DNA of 64,000 nt, from NCBI RefSeq assembly GCF_021173675.1, contig NZ_JAIHON010000018.1:62001-126000 (forward strand). The letters run 5' to 3'. A program made the position numbers and the translations under genes. The first letter of the stretch is position 1, and each line of letters begins with the position of its first letter. The notes under the pieces are model-generated. The model made no database searches. It saw nothing but the letters and a program-made list of their open reading frames with translations, and had not been told where the DNA came from. This stretch comes from Streptomyces lincolnensis (GTDB lineage Bacteria; Actinomycetota; Actinomycetes; Streptomycetales; Streptomycetaceae). Positions 53,025 to 61,505 of this stretch are shown here, piece after piece.

Positions 53025-53676
53025 TCAGCCCAGTGCCCGCGCCGCCACCTCCAGGTCGCCGACCAGGCCCCGGTACGCCGCCTCCCGGTCGTCCGACCGC
53101 AGCACCGACGAGGGATGCACGGTCGGCACCAGCCGCTCGGCCCGCCCGTGGATCTCCTCCTCCAGCACCGTCCCGCGCACCTGTGTCACCCGGAACGACG
53201 ACCCGAGCAGCGCCTTGCCGGCGGTGGCGCCGAGCACGACGATCAGTTCCGGTTCGACGACGGCGAGCTCCGCGGCCAGCCAGGGCCCGCACGCCGTCAT
53301 CTCGCGGAGCGTGGGCGCCTTGTGGATACGGCGCTTGCGGGGCTCGGCCCGGGTGAACTTGAAGTGCTTGACGGCGTTCGTGACGTAGGCCTCGCCGGGG
53401 TCGATCCCCGCCTCGGCGAGCGCCCGGTCCAGCAGCTTCCCGGCCGGCCCGACGAAGGGCTTGCCCTGCCGGTCCTCCTGGTCGCCGGGCTGCTCCCCCA
53501 CGAGCATGACGCGGGCGTCGGCGGCCCCGGCGCCGAAGACGGTCTGTGTGGCGTCCCGGTGCAGGGGGGCAGCCCCGGCACTCGGCGGCGGCCCGGCGCA
53601 GGGCGGGAAGACCGCCCCGCTCGGGAAGGAAGGGTTCAGCGGTATAGGCGTCCTCTGGCGCCTTGGTCTTCACCAT
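53025..53676 (-). pseudogene. udgX: UdgX-type uracil-DNA glycosylase, frameshifted by one C
   Basis: UdgX removes uracil and can stay covalently bound through the His of its KRRIH loop. The C-terminal part (from Met at 53507) has 'GEQPGDQEDRQGKPFVGPAG', 'KRRIHKAPT' and 'VPTVHPSS'. The N-terminus, starting at ATG 53676, reads 'MVKTKAPEDAYTAEPFLPER' and continues to 'ECRGCP' (C33, C36, Fe-S ligands) in another frame. The two join perfectly if the run of six C (minus strand; 53564-53569) is read as five. Either a real frameshift or an assembly error. A start at 53507 alone would lack the Fe-S cysteines. Confidence 0.88.
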
Positions 53677-53712
53677 GCCGGCCCGAGTACCCACCCGGGC
53701 GGCAGGGGAAGC

Positions 53713-54876
53713 TCAGACCCGCATCGGCTGCGGCGACTCCCGACGCGCCGGGTCGGGACCGTCGTACTCCCGGATGATCTCGTACCGCGTGTTCCGCTCC
53801 ACCGGCCGGAAGCCGGCGTCCCGGATCAGGTCGAGCAGGTCCTCACGGGTCAGCTTGTTCGGCGTCCCGTAGTTGTCCGCGTCGTGGGTGATCTTGTACT
53901 CCACGACCGAGCCGTCCATGTCGTCGGCCCCGTGCTGAAGCGCGAGCTGGGCCGTCTGTACTCCGTGCATGACCCAGAAGACCTTGACGTGCGGGACGTT
54001 GTCGAAGAGCAGCCGGGACACCGCGAAGGTCTTCAGGGCCTCCGCGCCGGTCGCCATCTGGGTCCGGGCCTGGAGGCGGTTCCTGACCTTGCCGTCCTTC
54101 AGGTCCACGAAGTCGTGCTGGTAGCGCAGCGGGATGAAGACCTGGAAGCCGCCGGTCTCGTCCTGGAGCTCACGCAGCCGCAGGACGTGGTCCACGCGGT
54201 GCCGGGGCTCCTCGATGTGGCCGTAGAGCATGGTGCACGGGGTCTTCAGACCCTTCTCGTGCGCGAGGCGGTGGATCCGGGACCAGTCCTCCCAGTGGGT
54301 GCGGTGGTCCACGATGTGCTGCCGGACCTCCCAGTCGAAGATCTCCGCGCCACCGCCGGTGAGGGACTCCAGACCCGCGTCGATCAGCTCGTCCAGGATC
54401 TCGGACGCCGACAGACCGCTGATCGTCTCGAAGTGGTGGATCTCCGTGGCCGTGAACGCCTTCAGCGACACGTTCGGCAGGGCCGCCTTCAGTTCCTTCA
54501 GCGAGCGCGGGTAGTAGCGCCACGGCAGGTTGGGGTGCAGGCCGTTGACGATGTGCAGCTCGGTGAGGTTCTCGCCCTCCATCGCCTTGGCGAGCCTGAC
54601 CGCCTCCTCGATGCGCATCGTGTACGCGTCCTTCTCGCCCGGCTTGCGCTGGAAGGAGCAGTAGGCGCAGGAGGCCGTGCAGACGTTCGTCATGTTGAGG
54701 TGGCGGTTGACGTTGAAGTGGACGACGTCGCCGTTCTTCCGCGTCCGCACCTCGTGGGCGAGCCCGCCCAGCCAGGCCAGGTCGTCCGACTCGTACAGCG
54801 CGATGCCGTCCTCACGGGTCAGGCGTACGCCCTCCCGCACCTTCTCCTCCAGCTCGCGCTTGAGCCCGAGATCCAT
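53713..54876 (-). CDS. mqnE: Aminofutalosine synthase (radical SAM)
   Basis: 387 residues, catalyses radical addition to form aminofutalosine in the menaquinone futalosine route. The CX3CX2C site reads 'NVCTASCAYCSFQ'. 'ELHIVNGLHPNLPWRYYPRSLKELK', 'GGGAEIFDWEVRQHIVDHRTHWEDW' are MqnE hallmarks. ATG at 54876 follows a GAGAAAGG ribosome-binding sequence. It neighbours the Lrp regulator and ubiX. Confidence 0.96.
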   Translation of the reverse strand: MDLGLKRELEEKVREGVRLTREDGIALYESDDLAWLGGLAHEVRTRKNGDVVHFNVNRHLNMTNVCTASCAYCSFQRKPGEKDAYTMRIEEAVRLAKAMEGENLTELHIVNGLHPNLPWRYYPRSLKELKAALPNVSLKAFTATEIHHFETISGLSASEILDELIDAGLESLTGGGAEIFDWEVRQHIVDHRTHWEDWSRIHRLAHEKGLKTPCTMLYGHIEEPRHRVDHVLRLRELQDETGGFQVFIPLRYQHDFVDLKDGKVRNRLQARTQMATGAEALKTFAVSRLLFDNVPHVKVFWVMHGVQTAQLALQHGADDMDGSVVEYKITHDADNYGTPNKLTREDLLDLIRDAGFRPVERNTRYEIIREYDGPDPARRESPQPMRV

Positions 54877-54914
54877 GCCCACACCTTTCTCCGACGACAC
54901 CGACAACCGTACGT

Positions 54915-55370
54915 CTACGCCTCCTCGGGCAGCTCCCCGACCCGGTTCTCCCACTTCGTGGAGAGCACGATCGTGGTACGGGTGCGGGAGACGCCCTTGG
55001 TGCCGCTGAGCCGTCGGATGATCCGCTCCAGGCCGTCGACGTCGCTCGCGCGCACCTTGAGCATGAAGGAGTCGTCGCCCGCGATGAACCAGCAGTCCTC
55101 GATCTCGCCGAGGTCCTTCATCCGGGCCGCCACGTCCTCGTGGTCGGCGGCGTCGGAGAGGGAGATGCCGATCAGCGCGGTGACGCCCAGGCCGAGCGAG
55201 GCCGCGTCGACGGTGGCGCGGTAACCGGTGATGACACCGGCCGCCTCCAGCCGGTTGATGCGGTCGGTGACGCTGGGTCCCGACAGTCCGACGAGGCGCC
55301 CCAGCTCCGCGTACGAGGCCCGGCCGTTCTCCCTCAGGGCCTGGATGAGCTGCCTGTCCACCGCGTCCAT
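54915..55370 (-). CDS. Lrp/AsnC-family regulator
   Basis: 151 residues: N-terminal helix-turn-helix ('VDRQLIQALRENGRASYAELGRLVGLSGPSVTDRINRLEAAGVITGYRA') and RAM (AsnC_trans_reg) domain. Located between mqnE and ubiX in the same direction, 38 nt from mqnE, so it may be co-transcribed with the menaquinone gene. Effector unknown. Confidence 0.93.
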   Translation of the reverse strand: MDAVDRQLIQALRENGRASYAELGRLVGLSGPSVTDRINRLEAAGVITGYRATVDAASLGLGVTALIGISLSDAADHEDVAARMKDLGEIEDCWFIAGDDSFMLKVRASDVDGLERIIRRLSGTKGVSRTRTTIVLSTKWENRVGELPEEA

Positions 55371-55454
55371 GCGATCGAAGCCTTCCGATGAAGAGATCCC
55401 GAAGTGAAGAGAGGTAGTGCTGAGAGGTAGTGCTGAGAAGTACCGCCACGTGCC

Positions 55455-56129
55455 CTACAGGTCCGGCCTGCCGCCGCCCAGCTCGCCCTTCCAGCGCCGG
55501 TACAGGCCGTGCTCGACGCCCGCCGCGTCGAGCACCCGGCCGGCCACGAAGTCCACCAGGTCCTGGATGTGGGTGGCTCCCGCGTAGAAGGCGGGCGAGG
55601 CCGGTACGACGGTCGCGCCGGCGTCGTCCAGGGCGACCAGGTGCCGCAGCGTCTGGCCGTTCAACGGGGTCTCCCGCACGGCCACGACCAGTCGCCGGCG
55701 CTCCTTGAGGGTGACGCTCGCGGCCCGTTGCAGCAGGTCCTTGGAGAGGCCGAGGGCGACTCCGGCGACACAGGCGGTGGAGGCCGGGACGATGAGCATC
55801 CCCTTGACGGGGTACGAGCCCGAGGACGGGCCCGCCGCCAGGTCCCCGGCGCTCCAGTGCCGTACCCGGTCGATGTCCGCCTCGAAGGCGACCGGCTTGC
55901 CGTCGGCCCCCCGGCCCAGCCATTCCCGCAGGTCGTCCTGCCAGTGCGCGTCCCGGAAGGAGATGCCGGTCTCGTCGCGCAGGGTGAGCCGCGAGGCCCG
56001 GCTGACGACGAGGTCGACGCTCTCCCCCGCCTCCAGGAGCGCACGCAACACGGACGCCGCGTACGGCGTACCGGACGCTCCCGACACCCCCACGATCCAA
56101 GGCACGCGCTGCGTTTCTCCTGCGTTCAC
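55455..56129 (-). CDS. ubiX: Flavin prenyltransferase (UbiX family)
   Basis: 224 residues. Makes prenyl-FMN, the cofactor of UbiD-type decarboxylases such as MqnL downstream. Motifs: 'VGVSGASGTPYAASVLRALLEAG', 'MLIVPASTACVAGVALGLSKDLLQRAASVTLKERRRLVVAVRETPL' and 'PASPAFYAG'. GTG at 56129. Its position between mqnE and mqnPL fits its role as partner of MqnL. Confidence 0.94.
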   Translation of the reverse strand: MNAGETQRVPWIVGVSGASGTPYAASVLRALLEAGESVDLVVSRASRLTLRDETGISFRDAHWQDDLREWLGRGADGKPVAFEADIDRVRHWSAGDLAAGPSSGSYPVKGMLIVPASTACVAGVALGLSKDLLQRAASVTLKERRRLVVAVRETPLNGQTLRHLVALDDAGATVVPASPAFYAGATHIQDLVDFVAGRVLDAAGVEHGLYRRWKGELGGGRPDL

Positions 56130-56225
56130 ACCCCGAGCCTACCGGCGGGCGACGCGATGTTCAGGGCGGGTGGGCTCCCCGCGGCGCCGATCACGGCCCC
56201 GCGCCGGATGTCACCGTCGGCGCGG

Positions 56226-57110
56226 TCACCGCGGGCCCTGCTCGGCGGCGTGGAGGATCAGCTCCTTCAGGCCCTCCTCGCGGGAGTCGGCGGTCTCGCC
56301 GTAGTCGAAGCTGTGGGTGAACTCGGCGTGCGGGAAGAGGCGTTGGAGCCAGACCGCGCAGTAGTGGCCGGGCATCATGCAGGCCTCCAGCTCGGTGTAG
56401 ACGCGCCGCACCTGCTCGGGCTCGACGTCCCGTGCCGCGAGGGCGTCCCAGACGAGTTCCTCCGGGTGCGGGCGGCCGGGGCCCGTGGCGTCGGTGACGA
56501 TCTGCTTCCGGCCGTCGTCGTCGACGTACTCGAAGGCGGCGGAGAACGGGAAGTTCAGGGTGTGCCGCACATCGTCCAGGACGCGCGGCCACCAGCTCTC
56601 GCGTTCCTCGAAGGCGGCCGGGTCGATCGCGCGCAGCTCGGCGTTGAGCTCGCGGAAGGCGGCCGCGGCGACCTGCAGGGTGTCGGCGGCGGCGATGACC
56701 GGCATCCGGCGGGCGAGCGCGGTCAGGGAGGTCACGAAAGCGGCCACGTCCGAGCTGACGAACAGGTCGTCCATGCCGAACTGCCCGAGAAACAGCGCCT
56801 GCACCGCCCCGTCCGCCCGCACGCACACCTGCCCGAGCCGGTCCGTGCCCAGCCGCACCCGCCCGGCGATCTCCTCCGGCACGGTCACCCCGTGCTCCCC
56901 GGCGAACAGCCCGAGCGTGGGCGCGTCACTCTCACGGGCGGCCGTGAAGTACGCGCCCACCTGCAGGGGCACCCCCGTGCCGGCGAGACGATCCCGCGCC
57001 GCCTCCGGAATCCCCTCGGCGTACGCGGCCGGGACATCTATCCGGCGCATTCCCTCCGGACCGAAGTGCTGCACCGACGCATCCGGCGGCGGGGTGGACT
57101 CGGGCGACAT
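56226..57110 (-). CDS. SUKH-4/deaminase-like protein (polymorphic-toxin immunity type)
   Basis: 294 residues. Residues about 45-140 ('VPLQVGAYFTA', 'LGLFAGEHG', 'RLGTDRLGQVCVRADGAVQALFLGQFGMDDLFVSSDVAAFVTSLT') look like SUKH-4 immunity proteins. The C-terminal third ('VYTELEACMMPGHYCAVWLQRLFPHAEFTHSFDYG') resembles XOO_2897-type nucleic-acid deaminases, with C244 and C251, but the usual PC of PCxxC is AC and no HAE motif is obvious. No cognate toxin is seen nearby. It may be a toxin-immunity fossil. Confidence 0.6.
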   Translation of the reverse strand: MSPESTPPPDASVQHFGPEGMRRIDVPAAYAEGIPEAARDRLAGTGVPLQVGAYFTAARESDAPTLGLFAGEHGVTVPEEIAGRVRLGTDRLGQVCVRADGAVQALFLGQFGMDDLFVSSDVAAFVTSLTALARRMPVIAAADTLQVAAAAFRELNAELRAIDPAAFEERESWWPRVLDDVRHTLNFPFSAAFEYVDDDGRKQIVTDATGPGRPHPEELVWDALAARDVEPEQVRRVYTELEACMMPGHYCAVWLQRLFPHAEFTHSFDYGETADSREEGLKELILHAAEQGPR

Positions 57111-57179
57111 CGGAACCCCTCACGACCTCTGACGACACATCGACGAACGGAATCGACCCTATCGGCCGAGCCTGTACGC

Positions 57180-58600
57180 CCGTCAGGCACGCCCCCGCCG
57201 ACGGAGCGCCCCCGACGCCCCGGGCAACCACACCCCGTCGACCTAGCGGCCCCGACGACCCCGCAGGACACCCTCCACCGACCGAACGGCCCGACAGCCC
57301 GGGCGGGCACGCCCCCATCGACCGAACGGCCCCGACGACCCGACGGGCACACCCCCGTCAACCGAACGGCCCCGACGACCCGACGGGCACACCCCCGTCA
57401 ACCGAACGGCCCCAACGACCCGGCAGGACACTCTCCACCGACCGAACGGCCCCGACGACCCAGCGGGCACACGCCCCGTCGACCGAGCGGCCCCGACGAC
57501 CCGGCAGGCACGCCCCCGTTGACCGAACGGGCCCCGACGGCTCAGGCAACCACACCCCCGCCGACCGAACGGCCCCGACGACCCAGCGGGCACACCCCCA
57601 TCAACCGAACGGCACCAACGCCCCGGCAGGCACACCTCCACCGACCGAACGGCCCCGACGACCCAGCGGGCACACCCCCGTCAACCGAACGGCCCGACGG
57701 CCCGGCAGGCACGCCCCCGTTGACCGAACGGGCCCCGACGGCTCAGGCAGCCACACCCCCGCCGACCGAACGGCCCCGACGACCCAGCGGGCACACCCCC
57801 ATCAACCGAACGGCACCAACGCCCCGGCAGGCACACCTCCACCGACCGAACGGCCCCGACGACCCAGCGGGCACACCCCCGTCAACCGAACGGCCCGACG
57901 GCCCGGCAGGCACGCCCCCGTTGACCGAACGGGCCCCGACGGCTTAGGCAGCCACACCCCCGCCGACCGAACGGCCCCGACGACCCAGCGGGCACACCCC
58001 CATCAACCGAACGGCCCCGACGACCCGGCAGGACACTCTCCACCGACCGAACGGGCCCCGACGGCTCAGGCAGCCACACCCCCGCCGACCGAACGGCCCC
58101 GACGACCCAGCGGGCACACCCCCATCAACCGAACGGCACCAACGCCCCGGCAGGACACTCTCCACCGACCGAACGGCCCCGACGACCCGGCGGGCACACG
58201 CCCCGTCGACCGAGCGGCCCGACGGCCCGGCAGGCACGCCCCCGTTGACCGAACGGGCCCCGACGGCCCAGGCAGCCACACCCCCGCCGACCGAACGGCC
58301 CGACGACCCAGCGGGCACACCCCCGTCAACCGAACGGCCCCAACGACCCGGCAGGACACTCTCCGCCGGCCGAGCGGCCCCGACGACCCGGCGGGCCCTC
58401 TCGTCGACTGAGGGGTCCCAACGACTCGGGCAGCCGTGCCCCGCCGACCGAGCGGCCCGACAGCCCGGCAGCCACACCCCGTCGACCTAGCGGGCCCCAA
58501 CAGCCCGGCAGGACACCCACCCCGCCGACCGAGCCGCCCAGACAACCCGACGGACACACCCCCGTCGCCCGCCGAACCGTCATCGCCGATCGCGCCCACC
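57180..58600. repeat. Minisatellite array of about 40-bp units
   Basis: About 35 head-to-tail copies of a 39-41-bp unit, consensus near ACACCCCCRTCRACCGAACG followed by GCCCCGACGACCCRGCRGGC. Five units form a higher-order repeat of exactly 201 bp: the marker GACGGCT begins at 57536, 57737 and 57938. Unit length is not a multiple of 3, so no reading frame persists. No unique spacers as in CRISPR. It fills the gap between the SUKH gene and the mqnP end. Confidence 0.92.
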
Positions 58601-58680
58601 GGGCAGAACCCCGCATGGATCGCGCGGCGGAACCGCATCCGGATACAGCCCCGCGCCCGAGCCGGGGGGCGCGGCCCCCG

Positions 58681-59583
58681 TCAGACCGTCAACCCCCGCA
58701 CCAGCAGATCCAGCAGCGCGCACACGAACAGCGCGATGCCGATGAAGCCGTTCACGCTGAAGAACGCCCGGTTCAGGCGGGTGAGGTCGTGGGGGCGGAC
58801 GATGGAGTGTTCGTAGAGGAAGGCGCCGGCGACGACGAGGAGGCCGAACCAGAAGAAGGTGCCCGCGTCGGTCGCCACCGCGTACCAGACGAGGAGGGCC
58901 GTGGTCAGGGCGTGGCAGACGCGCGCGCCCCAGATCGCGGCGGGGATGCCGAAGCGGGCCGGGACCGACATGACGCCGATCTCGCGGTCGGTGTCGACGT
59001 CCTGGCAGGCGTAGATGAGGTCGAAGCCGCCGATCCAGATGCCGACGGCGAGACCGAGGATCACGGCGTCCCAGGACCAGGAACCGGTGATCGCCAGCCA
59101 GCCGCCTACCGGACCCATCGCCTGGGCGAGGCCCAGGATGGCCTGGGGGAAGTTCGTGAACCGCTTGCCGTAGGGATAGACCACCATCGGGATGACCGCG
59201 ATGGGGGCGAGGGCCAGGCACAGGGGGTTCAGCAGGGCCGCCGAGCCGAGGAAGATCACCAGGGCGATCAGCGCGCCCGTCCAGGCGTGCTTCACCGACA
59301 TCGCCCCGGTCACCAGCTCACGCTGGGCCGTCCGGGGGTTCCGCGCGTCGATCTCCCGGTCGATGATCCGGTTCACGGCCATCGCGAAGGTGCGCAGGCC
59401 GACCATGCAGATCGTCACCAGCAGCAGCCGGCCCCAGTGGATGTTCCGGTCCCACTGGAACATCGCGGTGAGGGCGGCGATGTAGGCGAAGGGCAGCGCG
59501 AACACCGAGTGCTCGATCATCACCAGGCGGAGAAAGGCCTTGGTGCGCCCCGGCTGCGGGATCGCGGCGGAAGCTGAACTCAC
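58681..59583 (-). CDS. mqnP: UbiA-family prenyltransferase of the futalosine pathway
   Basis: 300 residues, about nine helices. Aspartate-rich motifs 'NRIIDREID' and 'DVDTDREIG' bind the polyprenyl diphosphate. In Streptomyces the UbiA-type gene next to the UbiD-like one acts late in menaquinone synthesis, prenylating the naphthoquinone ring precursor. GTG 59583 overlaps the mqnL stop (GTGA). Its 3' end borders the minisatellite. Confidence 0.93.
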   Translation of the reverse strand: MSSASAAIPQPGRTKAFLRLVMIEHSVFALPFAYIAALTAMFQWDRNIHWGRLLLVTICMVGLRTFAMAVNRIIDREIDARNPRTAQRELVTGAMSVKHAWTGALIALVIFLGSAALLNPLCLALAPIAVIPMVVYPYGKRFTNFPQAILGLAQAMGPVGGWLAITGSWSWDAVILGLAVGIWIGGFDLIYACQDVDTDREIGVMSVPARFGIPAAIWGARVCHALTTALLVWYAVATDAGTFFWFGLLVVAGAFLYEHSIVRPHDLTRLNRAFFSVNGFIGIALFVCALLDLLVRGLTV

Positions 59584-61037
59584 AGGCCGTACTCCTTCCA
59601 GCGGCGGTCGACCTTCGCCGCCGTATCCGGGTCGGACAGCACCATGTCGGGCCAGCCGCCGTCACGCGTGTAGCCCTCCTCGGGCCACTTCTTCGTGGCG
59701 TCGATGCCCGCCTTGCCACCCCAGAACTGCTGGTAGGACGCGTGGTCGAGGTGATCGACGGGGCCTTCGACGACCGAGAGGTCACGGGCGTAGTCGGTGT
59801 TGCCGAGGGCCCGCCACGCGACCTCGTGCAGATCGTGGACGTCACAGTCGGCGTCGACGACCACGATCAGCTTGGTCAGGGACATCATGTGCGCCCCCCA
59901 CACCGCGTGCATCACCTTCTGCGCGTGCTTGGGGTACTTCTTGTCGATCGAGAGGATCGCGCAGTTGTGGAAGCCGCCCGCCTCGGGCAGGTGGTAGTCC
60001 ACGATGTCCGGGATGATGATCTTGAGGAGCGGGAGGAAGAACCGCTCCGTCGCACGGCCCAGCGGTCCGTCCTCCGTCGGGGGCCGGCCTACGACGATCG
60101 ACTGAAGCAGCGGCCGCTTGCGCATCGTCACGCAGTCGATCTTCAGGGCGGGGAAGGGCTCCTGCGGGGTGTAGAAGCCGGTGTGGTCGCCGAAGGGCCC
60201 CTCGGGCAGCATCTCGCCCGGCTCCAGCCAGCCCTCGATGACGACCTCCGCCTGCGCCGGGACCTGGAGCGGGACCGTCTTGCAGTCGACCATCTCGATC
60301 CGCTTGCCCGCGATGAACCCGGCGAACAGGTACTCGTCGATGTCGCCGGGGAGCGGCGCGGTGGAGGCGTACGACACGGCCGGCGGGCAGCCGAAGGCGA
60401 TCGCGACCGGGAGCTTCTCGCCCCGGCGGGCCGCCACCTGGTAGTGGTTGCGGCTGTCCTTGTGGATCTGCCAGTGCATGCCGATGGTGCGCTTGTCGTG
60501 GCGCTGGAGGCGGTAGAGGCCGAGGTTGCGGATGCCGCTCTCGGGGTCCTTGGTGTGGGTCAGGCCCAGGTTGAAGAAGGACCCGCCGTCCTGCGGCCAG
60601 GTGAACAGCGCGGGCAGCCGGTCGAGGTCGACGTCGTCACCGGTGAGGACGACCTCCTGCACCGGCGCGTCCCCGGACTTCACCTTCTTCGGCGGTACGT
60701 GCGTCATCGCCCCGAGCTTGCCGAAGGCCTCCCGCACGCCCACGAAGCCCTGCGGCAGCTCGGGCCGCAGCAGCCCGCCGATCTTCTCGCTGATCTCGCC
60801 GTACGACTTCAGGCCCAGCGCCTTCAGCAGCCGGCGGTCGGTCCCGAAGACGTTCATCGCGAGGGGCATCGCCGAGCCCTTCACGTTCTCGAAGAGCAGC
60901 GCCGGGCCGCCGGACTTCTGCACCCGGTCGACGATCTCCCCCACCTCCAGGTACGGATCCACCTCGGCCTTGATGCGCTTGAGGTCGCCCTCGCGTTCCA
61001 GCGCCCTGAGCAGGGAACGAAGATCGTCGTAAGCCAT
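59580..61037 (-). CDS. mqnL: UbiD-type decarboxylase of the futalosine pathway
   Basis: 485 residues, UbiD family, prenyl-FMN dependent. Sequence features: 'NVFGTDRRLLKALGL', 'NLGLYRLQRHDKRTIGMHWQIHKDSRNHYQ', 'EGPFGDHTGFYTP' with the conserved Glu and 'HAVWGAHMMSLTKLIVVVDADCDVHD'. Works with MqnP and the flavin prenyltransferase UbiX encoded upstream. First gene of the mqnLP operon. Confidence 0.95.
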   Translation of the reverse strand: MAYDDLRSLLRALEREGDLKRIKAEVDPYLEVGEIVDRVQKSGGPALLFENVKGSAMPLAMNVFGTDRRLLKALGLKSYGEISEKIGGLLRPELPQGFVGVREAFGKLGAMTHVPPKKVKSGDAPVQEVVLTGDDVDLDRLPALFTWPQDGGSFFNLGLTHTKDPESGIRNLGLYRLQRHDKRTIGMHWQIHKDSRNHYQVAARRGEKLPVAIAFGCPPAVSYASTAPLPGDIDEYLFAGFIAGKRIEMVDCKTVPLQVPAQAEVVIEGWLEPGEMLPEGPFGDHTGFYTPQEPFPALKIDCVTMRKRPLLQSIVVGRPPTEDGPLGRATERFFLPLLKIIIPDIVDYHLPEAGGFHNCAILSIDKKYPKHAQKVMHAVWGAHMMSLTKLIVVVDADCDVHDLHEVAWRALGNTDYARDLSVVEGPVDHLDHASYQQFWGGKAGIDATKKWPEEGYTRDGGWPDMVLSDPDTAAKVDRRWKEYGL

Positions 61038-61105
61038 GGGGTCAAGTATCCCCGAGCGGCTACCCTGGCCCTGAACCGCCCACCGCTTTCGCTGAGAGGC
61101 CGCTC

Positions 61106-61504
61106 ATGCTCCGGGTACTGATGTTCCTCGTGCCGCTGGCGCTGAGCGTGTACGCGTTCATCGACTGCATCAGCACCAAGGACGACGACATCCGCCACAT
61201 GCCCAAGCCGCTGTGGGCGATCCTCGTGCTGCTGTTCCCGCTCGTCGGCTCGATCTCCTGGCTGATCGCCGGCAAGAAGCGCAGCCCGGCCGCGGACGGC
61301 TGGGGCGGCGTCCGGGCCTCGGGCGGCACCGGCGGCGCGGGCCGGACCGGCCGTGGCTCGTCCCGGCAGTGGGTCGCGCCCGACGACAACCCCGACTTCC
61401 TGAAGTCCCTGGGCGACGACGACAAGGGCCCGAAGAAGGACGGCACCAAGGACGGCACGAAGGACAGTACGAAGGACGACGAACCGAAGCGGGACGAGCC
61501 CTGA
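61106..61504 (+). CDS. PLDc_N-domain small membrane protein
   Basis: 132 residues: two membrane helices ('LRVLMFLVPLALSVYAFIDCI' and 'PLWAILVLLFPLVGSISWLIAGKKR') make the phospholipase D N-terminal-like domain without any PLD nuclease. The C-terminus is polar with 'KDGTKDGTKDSTKDD' repeats. Starts at ATG 61106, divergent from mqnL. The stop is followed 1 nt later by the LysR start. Function unknown. Confidence 0.85.
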   Translation: MLRVLMFLVPLALSVYAFIDCISTKDDDIRHMPKPLWAILVLLFPLVGSISWLIAGKKRSPAADGWGGVRASGGTGGAGRTGRGSSRQWVAPDDNPDFLKSLGDDDKGPKKDGTKDGTKDSTKDDEPKRDEP

Positions 61505-61505
61505 C

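Noticed and set aside
53507..54000. An independent gene upstream fused to mqnE in the long frame reaching 56100
   Set aside because: The frame beyond 54876 overlaps Lrp and UbiX genes antiparallel in codon content and has no family features.
57240..58480. Proline/arginine or glycine-rich repeat proteins on either strand of the minisatellite
   Set aside because: The unit length is not a multiple of three, so every frame changes each unit; frames are short, without ribosome-binding sites, and only reflect missing stops in G+C-rich DNA.
57180..58600. CRISPR array
   Set aside because: The units are contiguous 39-41-bp repeats with no unique spacers and no cas genes nearby.
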